Shown here: in pieces, positions 35,826 through 47,259 of the stretch
Layout of the letters: each line of letters starts with the position of its first letter
Position numbering within the stretch: position 1 is the stretch's first letter
Assembly (NCBI GenBank): GCA_963580455.1
Contig: OY756970.1
Coordinates: 868,001 to 932,000, forward strand
Source of the DNA: Euonymus europaeus
Taxonomy: Eukaryota > Streptophyta > Magnoliopsida > Celastrales > Celastraceae
DNA: 64,000 bases
Direction of reading: 5' to 3'
Notes under the pieces: generated by a model
Database searches by the model: none
Told to the model about the DNA's origin: nothing
The model's input: the letters and a program-made list of their open reading frames with translations, nothing else
Program-made: the position numbers and the translations under genes

Positions 35826-38439
35826 CATTTCGCGCCTAATTAGGTGAAACGAGACCTACTAGCCACGAGTTCTGAAATCAAAATCCGAAACTCCAGGATT
35901 TTAGATCTCGAAAAGTAGTGTGAAATCAAGCTAAAAATCACCGAATTCAGAACTCGGAGTCAACGGATATTCATAAAACCGTTTACGTAAAGAAACCACA
36001 TTTCGCGGCTAACTAGGTGAAACGAGACCTACTAGCCACGAGTTCTGAAATTAAAATCCGAAACTTTAGGATTGTAGAGCTCGAAAAGTAGTGTGAAATC
36101 AAGCTAAAAATCACCGAATTCAGAACTCGGAGTCAACAGATATTCATAAAACCGTTTACGTAAAGAAACCACATTTTGCGCCTAACTAGGTGAAACGAGA
36201 CCTACCAGCCACGAGTTCTGAAATCAAAATCCAAAATATCAGGATTGTAGAGCTCGCAAAGTAGTGTGAAATCAAGCTAAAAATCACCGAATTCAGAACT
36301 CGGAGTCAACAGATATTCATAAAACCGTTTACGTAAAGAAACCACATTTCGCGGCTAACTAGGTGAAACGAGACCTACTAGCCACGAGTTCTGAAATAAA
36401 AATCCGAAACTCCAGGATTGTAGAGCTCGAAAAGTAGTGTGAAATCAAGCTAAAAATCACCGAATTCAGAACTCGGAGTCAACAGATATTCATAAAACCG
36501 TTTACGTAAAGAAACCACATTTCGCGCCTAACTATGTGAAACGAGACCTACTAGCCACGAGTTCTGAAATCAAAATCCGAAACGCCAGGATTGTAGAGCT
36601 CGAAAAGTAGTGTGAAATCAAGCTAAAAATCACCGAATTCAGAACTCGGAGTCAACGGATATTCATAAAACCGTTTACGTAAAGAAACCACATTTCGCGC
36701 CTAATTAGGTGAAATGAGACCTACTAGCCACGAGTTCTGAAATCAAAATCCGAAACGCCAGGATTGTAGAGCTCGAAAAGTAGTGTGAAATCAAGCTAAA
36801 AATCACCGAATTCAGAACTCGGAGTCAACGGATATTCATAAATCCGTTTACGTAAAGAAACCACATTTCGCGGATAACTAGGTGAAACGAGACCTACTAG
36901 CCACGAGTTCTGAAATCAAAATCCGAAACTCCAGGATTGTAGAGCTCGAAAATTAGTGTGAAATCAAGCTAAAAATCACCCAATTCAGAACTCGAAGTCA
37001 ACGGATATTAATAAAACCGTTTACGTAAAGAAACCACATTTCGCGGCTAACTAAGTGAAACGAGACCTACTAGCCACGAGTTCTGAAATCAAAATCCGAA
37101 ACTCCAGGATTGTAGAGCTCGAAAAGTAGTGTGAAATCAAGCTAAAAATCACCCAATTCAGAACTCGAAGTCAACGGATATTAATAAAACCGTTTACGTA
37201 AAGAAACCACATTTCGCGGCTAACTTGGTGAAACGAGACCTACTAGCCACGAGTTCTGAAATCAATATCCGAAACTCCAGGATTGTAGAGCTAAAAAATT
37301 AGTGTGAAATCAAGCTAAAAATCACCCAATTCAGAACTCGGAGTCAACGGATATTCATAAAACCGTTTAACTAAAGAAACCACATTTCGCGCCTAACTAG
37401 GTGAAACGAGACCTACAAGCCACGAGTTCTGAAATCAAAATCCGAAACGCTAAGATTATAGATCTCGAAAAGTAGTGTGAAATCAAGCTAAAAATCACCG
37501 AATTCAGAACTCGGAGTCAACGGATATTCATAAAACCGTTTACGTAAAGAAACCACATTTCGCGCCTAACTAGGTGAAACGAGACCTACAAGCCACGAGT
37601 TCTGAAATCAAAATCCGAAACGCCAAGATTGTAGATCTCGAAAATTAGTGTGAAATCAAGCTAAAAATCACCGAATTCAGAACTCGGAGTCAACGGATAT
37701 TCATAAAATCGTTTACGAAAAGAAACCACATTTCCCGCCTAACTAGGTGAAACGAGACCTACTAGCCACGAGTTCTGAAATCAAAATCGGAAGTGCCAGG
37801 ATTGTAGAGCTCGAAAAGTAGTGTGAAATCAAGCTAAAAATCACCGAATTCAGAACTCGGAGTCAACAGATATTCATAAAACCGTTGTCGTAAAGAAACC
37901 ACATTTCGCGCCTAACTAGGTGAAACGAGACCTACTAGCCACGAGTTCTGAAATCAAAATCCGAAATATCAGGATTGTAGAGCTCGCAAAGTAGTGTGAA
38001 ATCAAGCTAAAAATCACCGAATTCAGAACTCAGAGTCAACGGATATTCATAAAATCGTTTAGGTAAAGAAACCACATTTCGCGGCTAACTAGGTGAAACG
38101 AGACCTACTAGCCACGAGTTCTGAAATCAAAATCCGAAACTCCAGGATTGTAGAGCTCGAAAAGTAGTGTGAAATCAAGCTAAAAATCGCCGAATTCAGA
38201 ACTCGGAGTCAACGGATATTCATAAAACCGTTTACGTAAAGAAACCACATTTCGCGGATAACTAGGTGAAATGAGACCTACTAGCCACGAATTCTGAAAT
38301 CAATATCCGAAACTCCAGGATTGTAGAGCTAAAAAATTAGTGTGAAATCAAGCTAAAAATCACCCAATTCAGAACTCGGAGTCAACGGATATTCATAAAA
38401 CCGTTTAACTAAAGAAACCACATTTCGCGCCTAACTAGG
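35826..38439 (+). repeat. Right arm of the 2614-bp inverted repeat
   Basis: The reverse-complement partner of 32554-35167, equal in length with no indel. In + orientation and in phase with the array to its right, so it is probably the source copy. It holds 15 complete monomers (35842-38436). Its first four monomers resemble 40167-40858, and its last six overlap the 6-mer HOR at 37226-38263. Confidence 0.95.
37226..38263 (+). repeat. 6-mer HOR, copy 1 (1038 bp)
   Basis: Monomer order: CAATATCC with AGCTAAAAAATTAG; CGCTAAG with TATAGATCTC; CGCCAAG with AAAATTAG; CGGAAGTGCC with GTTGTCG; ATATCAGG with CAGAGTC; CTCCAGG with ATCGCCG. Repeats at once in the next 1038 bp. The inverted block at 32554-33773 is the reverse complement of this unit plus the start of the next. 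Confidence 0.9.
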
Positions 38440-39301
38440 TGAAACGAGACCTACAAGCCACGAGTTCTGAAATCAAAATCCGAAACGCTAAGATTATAGA
38501 TCTCGAAAAGTAGTGTGAAATCAAGCTAAAAATCACCGAATTCAGAACTCGGAGTCAACGGATATTCATAAAACCGTTTACGTAAAGAAACCACATTTCG
38601 CGCCTAACTAGGTGAAACGAGACCTACAAGCCACGAGTTCTGAAATCAAAATCCGAAACGCCAAGATTGTAGATCTCGAAAATTAGTGTGAAATCAAGCT
38701 AAAAATCACCGAATTCAGAACTCGGAGTCAACGGATATTCATAAAATCGTTTACGAAAAGAAACCACATTTCCCGCCTAACTAGGTGAAACGAGACCTAC
38801 TAGCCACGAGTTCTGAAATCAAAATCGGAAGTGCCAGGATTGTAGAGCTCGAAAAGTAGTGTGAAATCAAGCTAAAAATCACCGAATTCAGAACTCGGAG
38901 TCAACAGATATTCATAAAATCGTTGTCGTAAAGAAACCACATTTCGCGCCTAACTAGGTGAAACGAGACCTACTAGCCACGAGTTCTGAAATCAAAATCC
39001 GAAATATCAGGATTGTAGAGCTCGCAAAGTAGTGTGAAATCAAGCTAAAAATCACCGAATTCAGAACTCAGAGTCAACGGATATTCATAAAATCGTTTAC
39101 GTAAAGAAACCACATTTCGCGGCTAACTAGGTGAAACGAGACCTACTAGCCACGAGTTCTGAAATCAAAATCCGAAACTCCAGGATTGTAGATCTCGAAA
39201 AGTAGTGTGAAATCAAGCTAAAAATCGCCGAATTCAGAACTCGGAGTCAACGGATATTCATAAAACCGTTTACGTAAAGAAACCACATTTCGCGGATAAC
39301 T
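38264..39301 (+). repeat. 6-mer HOR, copy 2 (1038 bp)
   Basis: Repeats 37226-38263. Differences include a GGATAACT/AAATGAG start, ACGAATTC in the first monomer, AAAATCGTTGTCG, TTTACGTAAAG in place of TTTAGGTAAAG, and GTAGATCTC in place of GTAGAGCTC in the last monomer. The reverse-complement copy at 32554 carries the ACGAATTC mark, so its template included the start of this unit. Confidence 0.9.
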
Positions 39302-39820
39302 AGGTGAAATGAGACCTACTAGCCACGAGTTCTGAAATCAAAATCCGAAACTCCAGGATTGTAGAGCTAAAAAATTAGTGTGAAATCAAGCTAAAAATCA
39401 CCCAATTCAGAACTCGGAGTCAACGGATATTCATAAAACCGTTTAGGTAAAGAAACCACATTTCGCGCCTAACTAGGTGAAACGAGACCTACAAGCCACG
39501 AGTTCTGAAATCAAAATCCGAAATGCCAAGATTGTAGACCTCGAAAAGTAGTGTGAAATCAAGCTAAAAATCACCGAATTCAGAACTCGGAGTCAACGGA
39601 TATTCATAAAACCGTTTACGTAAAGAAACCACATTTCGCGCCTAACTAGGTGAAACGAGACCTACTAGCCACGAGTTCTGAAATCAAAATCGGAAATGCC
39701 AGGATTGTAGAGCTCGAAAAGTAGTGTGAAATCAAGCTAAAAATTACCGAATTCAGAACTCGGAGTCAACGGATATTCATAAAATTGTTTACGTAAAGAA
39801 ACCACATTTCGCGCCTAACT

Positions 39821-41031
39821 ATGCGAAACGAGACCTACTAGCCACGAGTTCTGAAATCAAAATCCGAAACACCAGGATTGTAGAGCTCGAAAAGTAGTGT
39901 GAAATCAAGCTAAAAATCACCGAATTCAGAACTCGGAGTCAACGGATATTCATAAAACCGTTTAAGTAAAGAAACCACATTTCGCGCCTAACTATGTGAA
40001 ACGAGACCTACTAGCCACGAGTTCTGAAATCAAAATCTGAAACGCCAGGATTGTAGAGCTCGAAAAGTAGTGTGAAATCAAGCTAAAAATCATCGAATTC
40101 AGAACTCGGAGTCAACGGATATTCATAAAACTGTTTACGTTAAGAAACCACATTTCGCGCCTAATTAGGTGAAACGAGACCTACTAGCCACGAGTTCTGA
40201 AATCAAAATCCGAAACTCCAGGATTTTAGATCTCGAAAAGTAGTGTGAAATCAAGCTAAAAATCACCGAATTCAGAACTCGGAGTCAACGGATATTCATA
40301 AAACCGTTTACGTAAAGAAACCACATTTCGCGGCTAACTAGGTGAAACGAGACCTACTAGCCACGAGTTCTGAAATTAAAATCCGAAACTTTAGGATTGT
40401 AGAGCTCGAAAAGTAGTGTGAAATCAAGCTAAAAATCACCGAATTCAAAACTCGGAGTCAACAGATATTCATAAAACCGTTTGCGTAAAGAAACCACATT
40501 TCGCGCCTAACTAGGTGAAACGAGACCTACCTGCCACGAGTTCTGAAATCAAAATCCAAAATATCAGGATTGTAGAGCTCGCAAAGTAGTGTGAAATCAA
40601 GCTAAAAATCACCGAATTCAGAACTCGGAGTCAACAGATATTCATAAAACCGTTTACGTAAAGAAACCACATTTCGCGGCTAACTAGGTGAAACGAGACC
40701 TACTAGCCACGAGTTCTGAAATAAAAATCCGAAACTCCAGGATTGTAGAGCTCGAAAAGTAGTGTGAAATCAAGCTAAAAATCACCGAATTCAGAACTCG
40801 GAGTCAACAGATATTCATAAAACCGTTTACGTAAAGAAACCACATTTCGCGCCTAACTAGGTGAAACGAGACCTACTAGCCACGAGTTCTGAAATCAAAA
40901 TCGGAAATGCCAGGATTGTAGAGCTCGAAAAGTAGTGTGAAATCAAGCTAAAAATTACCGAATTCAGAACTCGGAGTCAACGGATATTCATAAAATCGTT
41001 TACGTAAAGAAACCACATTTCGCGCCTAACT
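39821..41031 (+). repeat. 7-mer version of the TATGCG HOR (1211 bp)
   Basis: Monomers: ATGCG/AAACACC; TATGTG/CTGAAACGCC; TAATTAGG/CTCC with TTTTAGATC; AAATTAAAATCC/ACTTTAGG with TTTGCGTAAA; CTACCTGCC/CCAAAATATC; AAATAAAAATCC; CGGAAATGCC with AATTACCG. It lacks the CGGAAGTGCC monomer found in the two 8-mer copies that follow. Confidence 0.9.
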
Positions 41032-42415
41032 ATGCGAAACGAGACCTACTAGCCACGAGTTCTGAAATCAAAATCCGAAACACCAGGATTGTAGAGCTCG
41101 AAAAGTAGTGTGAAATCAAGCTAAAAATCACCGAATTCAGAACTCGGAGTCAACGGATATTCATAAAATCGTTTACGAAAAGAAACCACATTTCCCGCCT
41201 AACTAGGTGAAACGAGACCTACTAGCCACGAGTTCTGAAATCAAAATCGGAAGTGCCAGGATTGTAGAGCTCGAAAAGTAGTGTGAAATCAAGCTAAAAA
41301 TCACCGAATTCAGAACTCGGAGTCAACGGATATTCATAAAACCGTTTAAGTAAAGAAACCACATTTCGCGCCTAACTATGTGAAACGAGACCTACTAGCC
41401 ACGAGTTCTGAAATCAAAATCTGAAACGCCAGGATTGTAGAGCTCGAAAAGTAGTGTGAAATCAAGCTAAAAATCATCGAATTCAGAACTCGGAGTCAAC
41501 GGATATTCATAAAACTGTTTACGTTAAGAAACCACATTTCGCGCCTAATTAGGTGAAACGAGACCTACTAGCCACGAGTTCTGAAATCAAAATCCGAAAC
41601 TCCAGGATTTTAGATCTCGAAAAGTAGTGTGAAATCAAGCTAAAAATCACCGAATTCAGAACTCGGAGTCAACGGATATTCATAAAACCGTTTACGTAAA
41701 GAAACCACATTTCGCGGCTAACTAGGTGAAACGAGACCTACTAGCCACGAGTTCTGAAATTAAAATCCGAAACTTTAGGATTGTAGAGCTCGAAAAGTAG
41801 TGTGAAATCAAGCTAAAAATCACCGAATTCAAAACTCGGAGTCAACAGATATTCATAAAACCGTTTGCGTAAAGAAACCACATTTCGCGCCTAACTAGGT
41901 GAAACGAGACCTACCTGCCACGAGTTCTGAAATCAAAATCCAAAATATCAGGATTGTAGAGCTCGCAAAGTAGTGTGAAATCAAGCTAAAAATCACCGAA
42001 TTCAGAACTCGGAGTCAACAGATATTCATAAAACCGTTTACGTAAAGAAACCACATTTCGCGGCTAACTAGGTGAAACGAGACCTACTAGCCACGAGTTC
42101 TGAAATAAAAATCCGAAACTCCAGGATTGTAGAGCTCGAAAAGTAGTGTGAAATCAAGCTAAAAATCACCGAATTCAGAACTCGGAGTCAACAGATATTC
42201 ATAAAACCGTTTACGTAAAGAAACCACATTTCGCGCCTAACTAGGTGAAACGAGACCTACTAGCCACGAGTTCTGAAATCAAAATCGGAAATGCCAGGAT
42301 TGTAGAGCTCGAAAAGTAGTGTGAAATCAAGCTAAAAATTACCGAATTCAGAACTCGGAGTCAACGGATATTCATAAAATCGTTTACGTAAAGAAACCAC
42401 ATTTCGCGCCTAACT
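41032..42415 (+). repeat. 8-mer HOR, copy 1 (1384 bp)
   Basis: The 7-mer order plus one inserted CGGAAGTGCC monomer after the ATGCG/AAACACC monomer, whose end carries the TTTACGAAAA and CCCGCC marks. Exactly 8 x 173 bp. Nearly identical to 42416-43799, which marks it as one of the youngest duplications in the window. Confidence 0.93.
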
Positions 42416-43799
42416 ATGCGAAACGAGACCTACTAGCCACGAGTTCTGAAATCAAAATCCGAAACACCAGGATTGTAGAGCTCGAAAAGTAGTGTGAAAT
42501 CAAGCTAAAAATCACCGAATTCAGAACTCGGAGTCAACGGATATTCATAAAATCGTTTACGAAAAGAAACCACATTTCCCGCCTAACTAGGTGAAACGAG
42601 ACCTACTAGCCACGAGTTCTGAAATCAAAATCGGAAGTGCCAGGATTGTAGAGCTCGAAAAGTAGTGTGAAATCAAGCTAAAAATCACCGAATTCAGAAC
42701 TCGGAGTCAACGGATATTCATAAAACCGTTTAAGTAAAGAAACCACATTTCGCGCCTAACTATGTGAAACGAGACCTACTAGCCACGAGTTCTGAAATCA
42801 AAATCTGAAACGCCAGGATTGTAGAGCTCGAAAAGTAGTGTGAAATCAAGCTAAAAATCATCGAATTCAGAACTCGGAGTCAACGGATATTCATAAAACT
42901 GTTTACGTTAAGAAACCACATTTCGCGCCTAATTAGGTGAAACGAGACCTACTAGCCACGAGTTCTGAAATCAAAATCCGAAACTCCAGGATTTTAGATC
43001 TCGAAAAGTAGTGTGAAATCAAGCTAAAAATCACCGAATTCAGAACTCGGAGTCAACGGATATTCATAAAACCGTTTACGTAAAGAAACCACATTTCGCG
43101 GCTAACTAGGTGAAACGAGACCTACTAGCCACGAGTTCTGAAATTAAAATCCGAAACTTTAGGATTGTAGAGCTCGAAAAGTAGTGTGAAATCAAGCTAA
43201 AAATCACCGAATTCAAAACTCGGAGTCAACAGATATTCATAAAACCGTTTGCGTAAAGAAACCACATTTCGCGCCTAACTAGGTGAAACGAGACCTACCT
43301 GCCACGAGTTCTGAAATCAAAATCCAAAATATCAGGATTGTAGAGCTCGGAAAGTAGTGTGAAATCAAGCTAAAAATCACCGAATTCAGAACTCGGAGTC
43401 AACAGATATTCATAAAACCGTTTACGTAAAGAAACCACATTTCGCGGCTAACTAGGTGAAACGAGACCTACTAGCCACGAGTTCTGAAATAAAAATCCGA
43501 AACTCCAGGATTGTAGAGCTCGAAAAGTAGTGTGAAATCAAGCTAAAAATCACCGAATTCAGAACTCGGAGTCAACAGATATTCATAAAACCGTTTACGT
43601 AAAGAAACCACATTTCGCGCCTAACTAGGTGAAACGAGACCTACTAGCCACGAGTTCTGAAATCAAAATCGGAAATGCCAGGATTGTAGAGCTCGAAAAG
43701 TAGTGTGAAATCAAGCTAAAAATTACCGAATTCAGAACTCGGAGTCAACGGATATTCATAAAATCGTTTACGTAAAGAAACCACATTTCGCGCCTAACT
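42416..43799 (+). repeat. 8-mer HOR, copy 2 (1384 bp)
   Basis: Repeats 41032-42415 with one difference that I found: AGCTCGGAAAG near 43347 where copy 1 has AGCTCGCAAAG. ATGCG starts lie at 41032, 42416 and 43800. Confidence 0.93.
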
Positions 43800-45529
43800 A
43801 TGCGAAACGAGACCTACTAGCCACGAGTTCTGAAATCAAAATCCGAAACACCAGGATTGTAGAGCTCGAAAAGTAGTGTGAAATCAAGCTAAAAATCACC
43901 GAATTCAGAACTCGGAGTCAACGGATATTCATAAAACCGTTTAAGTAAAGAAACCACATTTCGCGCCTAACTATGTGAAACGAGACCTACTAGCCACGAG
44001 TTCTGAAATCAAAATCTGAAACGCCAGGATTGTAGAGCTCGAAAAGTAGTGTGAAATCAAGCTAAAAATCATCGAATTCAGAACTCGGAGTCAACGGATA
44101 TTCATAAAACTGTTTACGTTAAGAAACCACATTTCGCGCCTAATTAGGTGAAACGAGACCTACTAGCCACGAGTTCTGAAATCAAAATCCGAAACTCCAG
44201 GATTTTAGATCTCGAAAAGTAGTGTGAAATCAAGCTAAAAATCACCGAATTCAGAACTCGGAGTCAACGGATATTCATAAAACCGTTTACGTAAAGAAAC
44301 CACATTTCGCGGCTAACTAGGTGAAACGAGACCTACTAGCCACGAGTTCTGAAATTAAAATCCGAAACTTTAGGATTGTAGAGCTCGAAAAGTAGTGTGA
44401 AATCAAGCTAAAAATCACCGAATTCAAAACTCGGAGTCAACAGATATTCATAAAACCGTTTGCGTAAAGAAACCACATTTCGCGCCTAACTAGGTGAAAC
44501 GAGACCTACCTGCCACGAGTTCTGAAATCAAAATCCAAAATATCAGGATTGTAGAGCTCGCAAAGTAGTGTGAAATCAAGCTAAAAATCACCGAATTCAG
44601 AACTCGGAGTCAACAGATATTCATAAAACCGTTTACGTAAAGAAACCACATTTCGCGGCTAACTAGGTGAAACGAGACCTACTAGCCACGAGTTCTGAAA
44701 TAAAAATCCGAAACTCCAGGATTGTAGAGCTCGAAAAGTAGTGTGAAATCAAGCTAAAAATCACCGAATTCAGAACTCGGAGTCAACAGATATTCATAAA
44801 ACCGTTTACGTAAAGAAACCACATTTCGCACCTAACTATGTGAAATGAGACCTACTAGCCACGAGTTCTGAAATCAAAATCCGAAACGCCAGGATTGTAG
44901 AGCTCGAAAAGTAGTGTGAAATCAAGCTAAAAATCACCGAATTCAGAACTCGGAGTCAACGGATATTCATAAAACCGTTTACGTAAAGAAACCACATTTC
45001 GCGGATAACTAGGTGAAATGAGACCTACTAGCCACGAGTTCTGAAATCAAAATCCGAAACTCCAGGATTGTAGAGCTAAAAAATTAGTGTGAAATCAAGC
45101 TAAAAATCACCCAATTCAGAACTCGGAGTCAACGGATATTCATAAAACCGTTTAGGTAAAGAAACCACATTTCGCGCCTAACTAGGTGAAACGAGACCTA
45201 CAAGCCACGAGTTCTGAAATCAAAATCCGAAATGCCAAGATTGTAGATCTCGAAAAGTAGTGTGAAATCAAGCTAAAAATCACCGAATTCAGAACTCGGA
45301 GTCAACGGATATTCATAAAACCGTTTACGTAAAGAAACCACATTTCGCGCCTAACTAGGTGAAACGAGACCTACTAGCCACGAGTTCTGAAATCAAAATC
45401 GGAAATGCCAGGATTGTAAAGCTCGAAAAGTAGTGTGAAATCAAGCTAAAAATTACCGAATTCAGAACTCGGAGTCAACGGATATTCATAAAATCGTTTA
45501 CGTAAAGAAACCACATTTCGCGCCTAACT
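43800..45529 (+). repeat. 10-mer version of the TATGCG HOR (1730 bp)
   Basis: Starts like the 7-mer (no CGGAAGTGCC monomer) for six monomers, then has three different ones (TATGTG/AAATGAG/ACGCC; GGATAACT/AAATGAG with AAAAAATTAG; CAAGCC/ATGCCAAG) before CGGAAATGCC with AATTACCG. The three extra monomers resemble 39302-39647 and 50547-50892, so the unit is a splice of neighbouring blocks. Confidence 0.88.
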
Positions 45530-47259
45530 ATGCGAAACGAGACCTACTAGCCACGAGTTCTGAAATCAAAATCCGAAACACCAGGATTGTAGAGCTCGAA
45601 AAGTAGTGTGAAATCAAGCTAAAAATCACCGAATTCAGAACTCGGAGTCAACGGATATTCATAAAACCGTTTAAGTAAAGAAACCACATTTCGCGCCTAA
45701 CTATGTGAAACGAGACCTACTAGCCACGAGTTCTGAAATCAAAATCTGAAATGCCAGGATTGTAGAGCTCGAAAAGTAGTGTGAAATCAAGCTAAAAATC
45801 ACCGAATTCAGAACTCGGAGTCAACGGATATTCATAAAACCGTTGTCGTAAAGAAACCACATTTCGCGCCTAACTAGGTGAAACGAGACCTACTAGCCAC
45901 GAGTTCTGAAATCAAAATCCGAAACTCCAGGATTTTAGATCTCGAAAAGTAGTGTGAAATCAAGCTAAAAATCACCGAATTCAGAACTCGGAGTCAACGG
46001 ATATTCATAAAACCGTTTACGTAAAGAAACCACATTTCGCGGCTAACTAGGTGAAACGAGACCTACTAGCCACGAGTTCTGAAATTAAAATCCGAAACTT
46101 TAGGATTGTAGAGCTCGAAAAGTAGTGTGAAATCAAGCTAAAAATCACCGAATTCAGAACTCGGAGTCAACAGATATTCATAAAACCGTTTACGTAAAGA
46201 AACCACATTTCGCGCCTAACTATGTGAAACAAGACCTACTATCCACGAGTTCTGAAATCAAAATCCGAAACGCCAGGATTGTAGAGCTCGAAAAGTAGTG
46301 TGAAATCAAGCTAAAAATCACCGAATTCAGAACTCGGAGTCAACGGATATTCATAAAACCGTTTACGTAAAGAAACCACATTTCGCGCCTAATTAGGTGA
46401 AACGAGACCTACTAGCCACAAGTTCTGAAATCAAAATCCGAAATGCCAGGATTGTAGAGCTCGAAAAGTAGTGTGAAATCAAGCTAAAAATCACCGAATT
46501 CAGAACTCGGAGTCAACGGATATTCATAAATCCGTTTACGTAAAGAAACCACATTTCGCGGATAACTAGGTGAAACGAGACCTACTAGCCACGAGTTCTG
46601 AAATCAAAATCCGAAACTCCAGGATTTTAGATCTTGAAAAGTAGTGTGAAATCAAGCTAAAAATCACCGAATTCAGAACTCGGAGTCAACGGATATTCAT
46701 AAAACCGTTTACGTAAAGAAACCACATTTCGCGGCTAACTAGGTGAAACGAGACCTACTAGCCACGAGTTCTGAAATTAAAATCCGAAACTTTAGGATTG
46801 TAGAGCTCGAAAAGTAGTGTGAAATCAAGCTAAAAATCACCGAATTCAGAACTCGGAGTCAACAGATATTCATAAAACCGTTTGCGTAAAGAAACCACAT
46901 TTCGCGCCTAACTAGGTGAAACGAGACCTACCTGCCACGAGTTCTGAAATCAAAATCCAAAATATCAGGATTGTAGAGCTCGCAAAGTAGTGTGAAATCA
47001 AGCTAAAAATCACCGAATTCAGAACTCGGAGTCAACAGATATTCATAAAACCGTTTACGTAAAGAAACCACATTTCGCGGCTAACTAGGTGAAACGAGAC
47101 CTACTAGCCACGAGTTCTGAAATAAAAATCCGAAACTCCAGGATTGTAGAGCTCGAAAAGTAGTGTGAAATCAAGCTAAAAATCACCGAATTCAGAACTC
47201 GGAGTCAACGGATATTCATAAATCCGTTTACGTAAAGAAACCACATTTCGCGGATAACT

